A stretch of DNA of 64,000 nt. Source: Pseudoclavibacter chungangensis (GTDB lineage: Bacteria > Actinomycetota > Actinomycetes > Actinomycetales > Microbacteriaceae). Where the stretch lies: positions 2,480,001 through 2,544,000 of the forward strand of contig NZ_JACCFV010000001.1 in NCBI RefSeq assembly GCF_013410545.1. Direction: 5' to 3'. A program made the position numbers and the translations under genes. Below are positions 1-7,619 of the stretch, one piece after another (position 1 is the first letter of the stretch; the number at the start of each line of letters is the position of its first letter). Below the pieces are notes generated by a model. That model worked only from the letters and a program-made list of their open reading frames with translations. It was not told where the DNA came from and did not search any database.

Positions 1-306
1 TAGGAATCCTTGCCCGGTTGCGAAATCGAACCCGACCTGCAGCGCGGCACGCACCGCGTGCTGCCTCGCGAACTCGGCAGCGCCCTCCATGCGGTCGATC
101 AGCCTTCGTTCGACGTCGCGCCGAACGAAGGCGTACAGGCCGAGCTTGCTGCCGAAGTGATGGTAGATCGCTCCGGTGGTCACGTCGGCCGCGGCGGCGA
201 GCTCACCGACCGTCACATCGCCAAAGGGGCGTGCGCCGAACTCTTTGACCGCCGCGAGCGCCAGACGCCCCTTCGGCGAAGTTGAGATCGGAATCCACTC
301 GCGCAT
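1..306 (-). CDS. TetR/AcrR family transcriptional regulator, N-terminal part (runs off the window)
   Basis: The minus frame is open from an ATG at 306 through base 1, giving 102 residues. It begins MREWIPISTSPKGRLALAAV and carries a typical TetR helix-turn-helix around residues 29-50 (GDVTVGELAAAADVTTGAIY, then HHFGSK). The C-terminal ligand-binding domain lies outside the window, so the inducer cannot be guessed. It is divergent from the VOC gene at 367, and a perfect palindrome lies 6 bases upstream of its start. TetR proteins are usually dimeric repressors that bind such palindromes and control themselves and a divergent neighbour; that role is inferred here. A rightward open frame over the same bases is a shadow. 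Confidence 0.85.
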   Translation of the reverse strand, partial: MREWIPISTSPKGRLALAAVKEFGARPFGDVTVGELAAAADVTTGAIYHHFGSKLGLYAFVRRDVERRLIDRMEGAAEFARQHAVRAALQVGFDFATGQGFL

Positions 307-311
307 AACCA

Positions 312-326
312 CATAATGCCATTATG
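312..326. promoter_or_regulatory. Palindromic operator candidate for the TetR regulator
   Basis: CATAATGCCATTATG is a perfect inverted repeat with 7-base arms and a single central C. It is AT-rich in a very GC-rich background and sits between the divergent TetR (start 306) and VOC (start 367) genes. It is the obvious candidate operator for the TetR protein. Binding is not shown. Confidence 0.6.
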
Positions 327-366
327 CTCTGAGGAAAAGCCGCTACGACGCGAAAGTGATGGACCC

Positions 367-705
367 ATGAAGCTCGAACTCCTCTTCTTGCCGACCACCG
401 ACCTTGACGCCACGCTCGCGACTTATCGCGATCTCGGATTCGAGGAGGTCTGGCGCGAAGGCGACAGCACCGCCGCCATCACTCTTCCCGGAAGCGAAGT
501 GCAGATCATGCTCGACTCGAACGATCCGACCGCAGTCGCAGGGCCGATGCTCGTGGTGGACAACGTGCAGACGTTCCATGACGCCCGACCGGCGGCGCTC
601 GAAGTCCTGCAAGCACCCGCAGAGATCCCCGACGGGTTCATGGCGACCTACCGCGACGCGGGCGGCACCACCATCTACGTACTCGACCAATCGACCGCGG
701 GCTGA
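367..705 (+). CDS. VOC family (glyoxalase/bleomycin-resistance fold) protein
   Basis: 112 residues from the ATG at 367 (MKLELLFLPTTDLDATLATY). The sequence has the beta-alpha-beta-beta-beta pattern of a VOC module: an opening strand, a YRDLGFEEVWREGD turn, a PGSEVQIMLDS strand, and a closing YRDAGGTTIYVLDQ strand. VOC proteins are metal-dependent lyases, isomerases or dioxygenases, or ligand-sequestering resistance proteins; the substrate cannot be told. An upstream in-frame ATG at 316 falls inside the operator and is less likely. It is probably the repressed target of the divergent TetR gene. Confidence 0.7.
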   Translation: MKLELLFLPTTDLDATLATYRDLGFEEVWREGDSTAAITLPGSEVQIMLDSNDPTAVAGPMLVVDNVQTFHDARPAALEVLQAPAEIPDGFMATYRDAGGTTIYVLDQSTAG

Positions 706-773
706 ATCCTCTACCGCGCCGCCGTCCTCATCCACTCTGCTATCGCTTGGGCCCAGGCTTTGTCAGACACGCC

Positions 774-777
774 CTAG
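774..777. repeat. CTAG target-site duplication, left copy
   Basis: CTAG directly abuts the left inverted repeat of the insertion sequence and recurs at 1717-1720 right after the right inverted repeat, as expected for an IS5-family (IS427-group) target duplication. Confidence 0.75.
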
Positions 778-793
778 GCCGTGTTGATCAAGT
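778..793 (+). repeat. Left terminal inverted repeat of the IS
   Basis: GCCGTGTTGATCAAGT matches the inverted right end at 15 of 16 positions. Confidence 0.85.
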
Positions 794-825
794 GGTTTCG
801 GGTTGCGGTGGGCGAGTCTTGAACG

Positions 826-1720
826 GTGACGCGACACGAGGTCTCTGATGAGGTGTGGGCCGTGCTGGAGCCGCTGATGCCGGTCCCGACGGGAAGGTCG
901 CGGCCGTGGGCGGATCACCGCCTTGCGGTCGAGGGGATGGCGTGGAAGTACCGCACCGGGGCGCCGTGGCGGGACGTGCCAGAGCGGTTCGGGAAGTGGA
1001 ACTCGATCTACAAGCGGTTCAACCGGTGGGCCGAGGACGGCACCTGGGAGAAGTTGCTTGCCGAGGCGCAGAAGCAGGCCGACGCGGCGGGGAAGATTGA
1101 CTGGGTCGTGTCCATCGACTCGACCATCGCGCGCGTGCATCAGCACGGCGCGACCCTCGCCCGCACCACAGGGGGCTCTGTCGAATCACAAGAATCCGTG
1201 GTTCGAGCCGCCTGATCACGGGATCGGACGGTCTCGCGGCGGGCTGACGACCAAGGTACATCTGGTCGCTGACGGGCGGGGCAGGCCGCTGGGCATGGTG
1301 GTCACCGGCGGGAACGTGAATGACACCACGATGATGACCGCGGTGCTCGAGGACATCCGCGTCCCTCGCGTCGGGAAGGGGAGGCCGAGGACTCGTCCGG
1401 ACCGGGTGCTCGCCGACAAGGGCTACCCGTCGAAGGCGAACCGGGCCTGGCTGCGGGAGCGCGGGATCGCCGCGACCATCCCCGAACGCGACGACCAGAT
1501 CGCCCACCGCCGCAAGAAGCCGGGCCGGCCGATCGACTTCGGCGACCAACAGCAGGAGCGCTACAAAGGTCGAAACGTCGTCGAGCGCTGCTTCAACCGC
1601 CTCAAGCAGTGGCGCGGCATCGCGATGCGATCAGACAAGACCGCCCGCAACTACCGTGCCGCGATCTGCCTCGCTGCCACCCTGATCTGGATCAAGACCG
1701 ACTTGATCAACACAGCCTAG
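826..1720 (+). CDS. IS5-family transposase, two overlapping frames joined by frameshift
   Basis: The first frame starts at GTG 826 and ends at 1215. It carries the DUF4096-like N-terminal part and the first catalytic Asp region (VVSIDSTIARVHQH). The second frame, displaced by one base, is open from before the overlap to a TAG at 1718-1720. It carries the rest of the DDE fold: GRSRGGLTTKVHLVADGRG, LADKGYPSKANR and the C-terminal Glu in VVERCFNRLKQWRG. The natural switch point is the G-run at 1171-1175, where ACA GGG GGC becomes GGG GCT. Many IS427-group elements make transposase by ribosomal frameshifting, so the element may be functional; a one-base G insertion would look the same. The stop codon lies outside the IS, in the CTAG duplication. 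Confidence 0.8.
1701..1716 (-). repeat. Right terminal inverted repeat of the IS
   Basis: ACTTGATCAACACAGC is complementary to the left end except at one position. It overlaps the last transposase codons. Confidence 0.85.
1717..1720. repeat. CTAG target-site duplication, right copy
   Basis: This copy supplies the TAG stop of the rightward transposase (1718-1720) and, on the other strand, the TAG stop of the SDR remnant (1719-1717). Confidence 0.75.
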
Positions 1721-2450
1721 GCGCAACCCGCGACGCGGATCGTCGCTCCCGAAACGTGTGGGGCAGCATCCGACAGGGCGAATGCGACGACGGACGCGAT
1801 CTCCTCCGGGTGCCCGACGCGGCCGGCGAGTGCCGGGCGGATGCCGGGCAGCGACGCGTTCGGTTCGAGGTGGATCACCCGAAGCCGCGTGCACGTCCGC
1901 GTCGGTCGTGCCGGGCGCGACGCCGACGACCCGAACGCGTCGCGCCGGGAGCTCGAGGCGAGCCCCGTCCTGAGCGTGTCGGTACCGGCCGTCGCCGCGG
2001 CGTCGTGCACGCACTCGCCGCGCGCCGGTCGTCGCCAGCCGGACGAAACGTTCACGAGCGCGCCCGTCGGGCAGGACGTGCGCGACACGTCTGGCGACGA
2101 GCACCGCTGACGTGAGGTCGAGGCCGATCACGTGCCGGATCGCGCTCGCCGGCGTGTCGACGGGCGGCCAGATGTGCGGAGTCGTCCCAGCATTGTCGGC
2201 GACCCCGTCGATCGGCGACGACCACGCGCTCGCGGCGGCGAACAATGCATCGATTCCCTCGTCGGTCGTTGGATCGGCGCACCGTCAGCGACTCGGCACC
2301 GAGGTCACGAACCAGCGCAGGGGCGTCGACGGCTGCACGATCGTCGCGTGGATCGCCGTCCACGAGAACGTCCGCCTGCGTGCGAGCGCGAGCGCGCAGG
2401 CCCTCCCGATCCCACGCGTCCCGTGGGTGATCAGGATCGTCCTCCGCTGT
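1717..2450 (-). pseudogene. Decayed short-chain dehydrogenase/reductase (SDR) gene
   Basis: Reading leftward, SDR pieces occur in order but in different frames: TILITHGTRGIGRACALALA (a TGxxxGIG cofactor motif with one Gly lost) near 2450-2400; ADVLVDGDPRDDRAA in the next frame; FAAASAWSSPIDGVADNAGT near 2245; GALVNVSSGWRRPA near 2065; RVRVVGVAPGTTDADVHA; and a clean C-terminus RVGHPEEIASVVAFALSDAA to GATIRVAGCA ending at 1717. At least three frame changes are needed, and the region where the catalytic YxxxK should be is degenerate. The IS element sits exactly at the stop codon, so decay came from indels rather than from the insertion. Confidence 0.75.
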
Positions 2451-2592
2451 ACGCGATCGATCGTGTGGTCGACGCCGTCACGAACGTCCGGGGTAGGCGG
2501 CGGGTGCGTCGTCGACGCCGGGCCGACTGCTCACCGGTCGAGCCCTCACCCGTCGGGGACACTCGGCCGGCGTGTCAGTGGGAGGCGCTCGG

Positions 2593-3369
2593 TCACGTCG
2601 CGTCCCAGAGCCGGCGGTAGTAGTCGATCCGTCGGACGTCCGGCTCGACGCCGTAGGCGTCCCAGAAGATGCGTTCGTCGCGCTCGGGATAGTTCCACTC
2701 GAGCGACATCGACATGACGGCGAGATCGGCCCACCGGTCGGCGATGCCGAGGCGCGCCAGGTCGACGTGCGCGAGGAACGAGCCGTGATCGTCGAGGAGC
2801 GTGTTCGGCGCGCACGGGTCGCCCTGGCACACGACGAGGCGGTCGATGTCGGGGGCCGGCCCGACCGCGTCCGCCGGGATCCCGTCCGCCTCGAGTCGCC
2901 GAGCGACGCTCCACTCGAAGGGGCAGCCCTCGACCGGCATGTCGTGCAGGCGGCGGAGGCCCTCGCCGAGGGCTCGCAGTGCGGTGTCGGGGTCGGCCAC
3001 CCATCGTTCGGCCACGGCGGACGAACCGGGGAGCGCTCTTGTCACGAGGATCTCCTCGTGCTCGTCGGCGATGAGTTCGACGACAACGGGAGCCGGGTGC
3101 CGGTCGCGGATCCACCGCAGCCGCTCCGCTTCATCGGCGAGCGATTCACCGGTGGTGCGTGGGTTCCACTTCACATAGAACTGAGCAGCTGCGGGGGCGT
3201 CGCCGTCCGTGATCGCGAAGGTGAGGCCTCCGACGCTGTTGCGCCACACCGGCCGGGTGACGGGAGCGACGAGCCCGAGGCGATCCAGCGTGGTGACGAC
3301 GGCGCACGGCACGGGCGTGTCCGGGGGCGGGGCCTGTGCCGGATCCGACGGTGCAGGGAGATGGTCCAT
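2593..3369 (-). CDS. APH-family aminoglycoside 3'-phosphotransferase-like kinase
   Basis: 258 residues from the ATG at 3369, chosen because AAGGAG precedes it at good spacing. The fold is that of the APH kinase family: an N-terminal lobe with AQFYVKWNP (Lys for ATP), a Brenner-type loop VVCQGDPCAPNTLL at about 179-192, and a metal-binding Asp in HVDLARLGIADRWADLA. The C-terminus (FWDAYGVEPDVRRIDYYRRLWD) looks complete. The loop normally reads HGDxxxxN; here residue 182 is Gln, while the catalytic Asp184 and Asn189 remain. Many chromosomal homologues act on small alcohols or are uncharacterised, so drug resistance should not be assumed. Confidence 0.8.
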   Translation of the reverse strand: MDHLPAPSDPAQAPPPDTPVPCAVVTTLDRLGLVAPVTRPVWRNSVGGLTFAITDGDAPAAAQFYVKWNPRTTGESLADEAERLRWIRDRHPAPVVVELIADEHEEILVTRALPGSSAVAERWVADPDTALRALGEGLRRLHDMPVEGCPFEWSVARRLEADGIPADAVGPAPDIDRLVVCQGDPCAPNTLLDDHGSFLAHVDLARLGIADRWADLAVMSMSLEWNYPERDERIFWDAYGVEPDVRRIDYYRRLWDAT

Positions 3370-3495
3370 CTGGCCACTCCTTCGGTCGGTTCGCGACGAT
3401 CCCGCCGGGCGTCGCACTCGCCTCGCCCTTCCGGCATCCTCGCACGATCCTTGCTCGGCCGGCTCCGCGTCCCGGTCTCGTACTGCTGGTCGTGC

Positions 3496-4146
3496 TGTCC
3501 GTGGGTGGTGATCGAGTGTGGGAGTGAATGATCACGAGCCAGACGACACCAGCGTCGCACCGGCACCGGCACCGGACGCAGTCCCGTGGCCCGCGGTCGG
3601 CGGTGACGCGTGCCGTTACGCGGGAGGTCGAGCTCGAACCTGTCAGCAGTCCATGGTTTCCCCGTCCCGGGTCCCGATCTCGTTCCAGTGCTCGCTCCTG
3701 GGCCTGGTCGGATTGTCCGAGGGTGGTGATGGGGTGTGGGCATGAACGATCACGAGCTCGACGGCACCAACGCCCCGGCACCGGACGCGACCCCGCGTCC
3801 GACGGCCGGCGGTGACGCGCGCCGTCGCGGGCTCTCGCGGTCGCACCTATCCGGGTCCACGGCGTCACCGTCCCCGTTCCCGATTCCTACCCCATTCCTG
3901 GGCCGGGTCGGATTGTCCGTGGGTGGTGATGGAGTGTTGGGTATGAACGATCACGAGCCCGACGGCACTGTCGCCGCACCGGCCCCGGACGCGACCCCGC
4001 GTCTCGCGGCCGGTGGTGTTGCGCGCCGTCGCAGGCTCCCGTGGTCGCACCTCCGCCGGGTGCACGGTGTCACCGTTCCCGTTCTCGATTCCGGCTCTGA
4101 TCCTGTGCCGGGTCGGATTGTCCGTGGGTGGTGATGGGGTGTGGGT
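3496..4146 (+). repeat. Tandem array of truncated 5' ends of the DUF222-HNH gene (four upstream blocks)
   Basis: A block TGTCCGTGGGTGGTGAT or near copy occurs at 3496-3512, 3714-3730, 3914-3930 and 4119-4135, spaced 218, 200 and 205 bases. Each is followed after 11-12 bases by a start codon (GTG 3524, ATG 3742, ATG 3943, ATG 4147) and by a version of MNDHEPDGT...APAPDATPRPTAGGDARR. In the first three units the coding part fades after about 35-40 codons into C- and T-rich sequence leading to the next block. Only the fourth runs into the full gene. Units 2 and 3 happen to be in one open frame (3736-4134). I read these as duplicated promoter plus N-terminus fragments rather than genes. Confidence 0.8.
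4119..4135 (+). promoter_or_regulatory. Conserved upstream block of the HNH gene
   Basis: TGTCCGTGGGTGGTGAT lies 11 bases before the ATG at 4147. The same 17 bases at the same distance precede the second HNH gene (58044-58060). Its 3' part, GGTGGTGAT, differs in one position from an extended anti-16S complement (GGAGGTGAT), so it may be a ribosome-binding element, although 11 bases is a long spacing. Confidence 0.5.
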
Positions 4147-5934
4147 ATGAACGATCACGAGCCCGACGGCACCACCGCCGCCCCGGCCCCGGACGCGACC
4201 CCGCGTCCGACGGCCGGCGGTGACGCGCGCCCACCGGCCGGTGGTGACTCGCGCTCTCGGCCTCGTGGTCAGGCGACGGTCCCGCCGCACGATCTGTTCA
4301 TGATGCGGCTGCAATCGCTGGATGGGCTCGGTTCGCACGACGAAGCGTTCGCGCTCGCGCTGGACGCGATCCGTGCCGAGGACAAGCTCATCGCGAAAGC
4401 CGAAGCCCGCCGCGCGGAACTGCTCGCATTCATCCACGAAGCAACCCTCGCCAACGCCCGAGAAGAGCACCCCGGAAGCGACGACGCTGTGGTGACGGCG
4501 ATGCGTGAACGCACCGCCCAACTCGCCCTCGCGACCAGCAGGTCCGAACCGGTCGTGTCTCGTGAACTCGGCGAGAGCCTCATGCTTCGCGACGCGTTCC
4601 CCGCCACGGAAGGAATGCTCCGCGATGGGCACCTCTCGCTCGCGCACGTGCGCGTGATCCTCGCCGAAGGACGCAGGCTTCCCGACGACGAAGCCCGCAA
4701 GGCGTACGAGCGAGCGGTGGTGCATGGGGCCTCGCGGGAGACGCCCGCCAGGTTGCGGGCTCGCGCTCGGCGCGCCGCGCAGACGCTCATGCGGGAGAGC
4801 CTCGACGAGCGCCACAAGATCGCACGGGAACAGCGCGGGGTGCGGGTCGTGCACGAGGACGACGGCATGAGCCGACTCGAAGCACTCGTCCCGACCCTGC
4901 TCGGGGCGGCGATGCTCGACCGCCTCACCGAACAGGCCAAAGCCCTCGCCGGGCCGGACGAACCTCGCACGCACGATCAGATCCGCGCGGACCTGCTGTG
5001 CGAACTCGTCCTCACCAGCGACCCCGCAGAGGGGTGCGGGTCACCGCACGGCGCAGCTGGCGGGATCAACGCCAGGGTCGCGATCACGGTGCCCGTCCTG
5101 TCGCTCCTCGATGGTGGTGATGATCCCGCGTTGTTGGACGGCGTGGTGCCGGTTCCGGTGGAACAGGCGCGGGAACTCGCCTCGCGTGCACCCTCGTTCC
5201 TGCGGGTCCTGACCGATCCGATCACGGGCGTCGCTCGCGAGAGCGACACCCGCTTCCCGACCGCGGCGCAGCGCGAGTTCCTCCGGGTCCGTGACGGGCA
5301 CTGCCGCTTCCCTGGCTGCACCCGCCCCGCACGGCGTTGCGATATCGACCACACCATCGCGGTCACCGACGGTGGCACGTCTTCGCTCGGGAACATGGCC
5401 CATCTGTGCCGCCGACACCACACCTTCAAGCACGCCACCCGCTGGCGAGTCGAACAGCACGAACCGGGGCGGTTGGTGTGGTTCTCACCGGGCGGCGACC
5501 GGTACAGCGACCGGCCCAGCCCCATCGGGCCACGGTTCCGTCCCCCATGGGCCTACCACGACGATGACCTCGACCACCTACCACGCGGAGGCGACCATCC
5601 ACCAGGCGGTGGCGACCCACCAGGCGGTGGCGACCACTCGCCTGGCGGCGACGGCTGCCGCCCGGACGGGGACGATCGCCCGGCACAGCCTGCAGGGCTC
5701 GTTCGTGCGCTTGACACCTCCGAACACGCGATCGCGCCCACCATTCGACCGGTCACCGAACGTCCACGCACGAGCATGGAAGCCGAGTTCGAGTTCGACC
5801 CCGTGCCCGAAGACGACGCACCCACGACCGCACGACACCGAGTCGGGCCTCGCGGACACCGGCCGAGGAGAACCCGCACCGAGGCGCACGCCGGTTCCGA
5901 CTCCGACGCCGGGAACGAACCGCCACCCTTCTGA
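4147..5934 (+). CDS. DUF222/13E12-type HNH endonuclease
   Basis: 595 residues from ATG 4147; a GTG two codons upstream is possible. The first about 45 residues are Pro/Ala/Asp-rich and match the truncated repeats upstream. A helical DUF222 region follows (about 50-380). The HNH nuclease motif is at about 385-435: HCRFPGCTRPARRCDIDH, then LGNMAHLCRRHHTFKH, with the zinc-type Cys pairs, catalytic His and central Asn all present. The C-terminal tail has Gly-Gly-Asp-His/Pro repeats near 5585-5655. This family is multicopy in actinobacteria (13E12 repeat proteins in mycobacteria). Its biological role is not established; nicking or mobility is a guess from the domain. Confidence 0.85.
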   Translation: MNDHEPDGTTAAPAPDATPRPTAGGDARPPAGGDSRSRPRGQATVPPHDLFMMRLQSLDGLGSHDEAFALALDAIRAEDKLIAKAEARRAELLAFIHEATLANAREEHPGSDDAVVTAMRERTAQLALATSRSEPVVSRELGESLMLRDAFPATEGMLRDGHLSLAHVRVILAEGRRLPDDEARKAYERAVVHGASRETPARLRARARRAAQTLMRESLDERHKIAREQRGVRVVHEDDGMSRLEALVPTLLGAAMLDRLTEQAKALAGPDEPRTHDQIRADLLCELVLTSDPAEGCGSPHGAAGGINARVAITVPVLSLLDGGDDPALLDGVVPVPVEQARELASRAPSFLRVLTDPITGVARESDTRFPTAAQREFLRVRDGHCRFPGCTRPARRCDIDHTIAVTDGGTSSLGNMAHLCRRHHTFKHATRWRVEQHEPGRLVWFSPGGDRYSDRPSPIGPRFRPPWAYHDDDLDHLPRGGDHPPGGGDPPGGGDHSPGGDGCRPDGDDRPAQPAGLVRALDTSEHAIAPTIRPVTERPRTSMEAEFEFDPVPEDDAPTTARHRVGPRGHRPRRTRTEAHAGSDSDAGNEPPPF

Positions 5935-6663
5935 ACGAAGCGACACGCGAAGCGTCACACGCAGCGTCACACGCAGCGAGCCGGCGTCCTCGAACACCGG
6001 ACGCAGACGCACGACTACTGCGCACAGCGCGGCGTACACGACGCAGCGCACGACAAGCAACGAGCGTAGACACGAGCACCGGTGTAGCTGCACCCAAACC
6101 GAGACGGCGGCACACCCGAACGGAGCCGCAACATCGCCGGCCGCGACACCCTTGCCGAAAAACTACTAAGCGCGCATGCTATAGGGCATGAAGATCGTCG
6201 ATTCGTGCGACGCAGCCACGACCCACCTCACGCACCTCGCGTGCTCCCATCGAACGAACCCCGAGTATCAAACGGACGCCGAGGGGTGGCCTGCCGGGGA
6301 CACCGCTGCGCGGGAGGTGTCGGACGCCGGTCCCGCGGCGAGCTGCGCACGGGGACGAATTCGCCCGGCATCCGGCCCGGCTGCTGCATTCACCGCCATG
6401 ACGTTCGAACCGGACCGGGCATGCGCGAACACGGCTTCCCTCCCCGGCGCGAACCTCGTGTTCGGACACCGGTTCACGCCGACGGACGCCGGGGCAGCGG
6501 TTGGTGTCGCCGGGCCGCTCGACCCGAAACGCCAGCCTGACCCGATCCGCCAGCCTGACCCGATCCGTCAGCTCGCCCCGATCTGGCCGCGCGTCCTCGC
6601 CGCGAGCAGCGTCGGCGCGACCCGGTCTGGCTCGCGCGGCCCCCTGCGCCACCTGGACCGCGC
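5935..6663. other. Intergenic stretch with short direct repeats, no convincing gene
   Basis: Two tandem copies of AGCGTCACACGC lie at 5951-5974 and two 18-base near-identical tandem copies (CAGCCTGACCCGATCCGC) at 6533-6568. An open frame at 6188-6667 preceded by CTATAGGGC encodes a low-complexity 159-residue sequence with no recognisable domain, and is not supported as a gene. A frame overlapping the end of the HNH gene and running to 6169 is likewise probably a shadow. Confidence 0.5.
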
Positions 6664-7074
6664 ATGACCCGCGGCTGGCTCGGCGTCGTCTCCGCCGCCC
6701 ACGTACATCGTGGCGTCAGCCTGGGCATCGCGCAGATCAACCACGGCAAGCGCGCCCCGCTCGCGCGCATGCACGCCGGCGACACCCTCATCTACTACTC
6801 CCCGACCGAACAGCGAGGCGATCGCACCCCCTACCAGCACTTCACCGCCCTCGGCATCTTTCCCGACGACGACATCTGGCAGGCCGACGAAGGCACCTTC
6901 ACGCCCTACCGGCGACGCATCGACTACCTCCCCGCGCGCCCCGTCCCGCTCGCGGAGCTCCGCACCCGACTCCACCTGACGCACACACCCGACTGGGGCC
7001 ACCAGCTCCGCTTCGGGCTCCTCCCGCTCGACGCCCACGACGTCCAGATCATCACGGAGGCGATGCACGCATGA
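6664..7074 (+). CDS. EVE domain-containing protein (UPF0310-like)
   Basis: 136 residues. The sequence is a whole EVE/PUA-like domain: RGWLGVVSAAHVHRGVSLGI, a GDTLIYYSPTEQRG loop, FTALGIF, and a closing RFGLLPLDAHDVQIITEAM. EVE domains are related to YTH and PUA folds and are thought to bind modified DNA or RNA bases; many accompany restriction-like systems, but no such partner is seen here. It overlaps the start of the MarR gene by 4 bases (ATGA at 7071), indicating an operon and translational coupling. Confidence 0.85.
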   Translation: MTRGWLGVVSAAHVHRGVSLGIAQINHGKRAPLARMHAGDTLIYYSPTEQRGDRTPYQHFTALGIFPDDDIWQADEGTFTPYRRRIDYLPARPVPLAELRTRLHLTHTPDWGHQLRFGLLPLDAHDVQIITEAMHA

Positions 7075-7619
7075 TCGGGACGCTCGACACCTCGTATCCC
7101 GACCCACAGGCAAGCACCGGCCTCATGCTGTGGCGCGTCACGAACGCCTGGCAACGCGAGATCCGCGCCGCGCTCGCCCCGTTCGACCTCACCCACGTGC
7201 AGTTCGTGCTCCTCGCCGTCCTCGCCTCGCTCGGCACGGCCACGCCGGTCACCCAGCGGGACCTCGCCGAACGCGCCGCGACCGACCCCATGATGACCTC
7301 GCAGGTCCTCCGCGCCCTGGCGGCGAAGGGCCTCATCGAACGCCACACACACCCGAGCGACGGCCGCGCACGCCTCGTGACGATCACCGACGCGGGCGTC
7401 TCGCTCGTGAACCGCAGCAACGCCGCCGTCGAGCGCGCTGATCGCGACTACTTCGCGGCGCTCGGCGATGCGGTCCCGGCGTTCACGGCCTCCCTCGCCA
7501 CGCTCAGCGCAGCCGCTGACAGCGCGGGCAGAAGTGCGACGAACGATTCGCGAACGGCACCCGCCGCAGCGGCGTCCCACAGCGCGGACACGGCTGTCCC
7601 TCCCGACCGTACGCGTTGA
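7071..7619 (+). CDS. MarR family transcriptional regulator
   Basis: 182 residues starting at the ATG that overlaps the EVE stop codon. Winged-helix features are clear: LTHVQFVLLAVLASLG, QRDLAERAATDPMMTSQVLRALAAKGLIER (recognition helix) and the wing HPSDGRARLVTITDAG. The tail of about 40 residues beyond the normal MarR end (from SAGRSATND) is Ala/Ser-rich and encoded opposite the zinc-finger end of mutM, a 116-base convergent overlap. MarR proteins bind DNA as dimers and respond to small phenolic or oxidant ligands; the ligand here is unknown. Confidence 0.85.
   Translation: MIGTLDTSYPDPQASTGLMLWRVTNAWQREIRAALAPFDLTHVQFVLLAVLASLGTATPVTQRDLAERAATDPMMTSQVLRALAAKGLIERHTHPSDGRARLVTITDAGVSLVNRSNAAVERADRDYFAALGDAVPAFTASLATLSAAADSAGRSATNDSRTAPAAAASHSADTAVPPDRTR

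Larger units (their letters stand above)
778..1716 (+). mobile_element. IS5-family (IS427-group-like) insertion sequence, 939 bp
   Basis: The ends are near-perfect inverted repeats: GCCGTGTTGATCAAGT at 778-793 and the complement of GCTGTGTTGATCAAGT at 1701-1716, 15 of 16 matching. Both ends are flanked by CTAG. One transposase is encoded in two overlapping frames that span almost the whole element. The pre-insertion sequence can be rebuilt exactly by removing 778-1716 and one CTAG. The element landed at the stop codon of the SDR remnant to the right. Confidence 0.9.

Noticed and set aside
3518-4134. Short open frames in the HNH 5' array as genes
   Set aside because: They are repeats of one N-terminus that run into non-coding unit ends; no domain is completed.
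6188-6667. 159-residue frame with a nearby CTATAG
   Set aside because: Low complexity, contains tandem 18-base repeats, no RBS of note, no known domain.
6501-7070. Extended N-terminus of the MarR gene to 6501
   Set aside because: It overlaps the EVE gene in another frame with Arg/Pro-rich sequence; the ATG at 7071 begins the domain.
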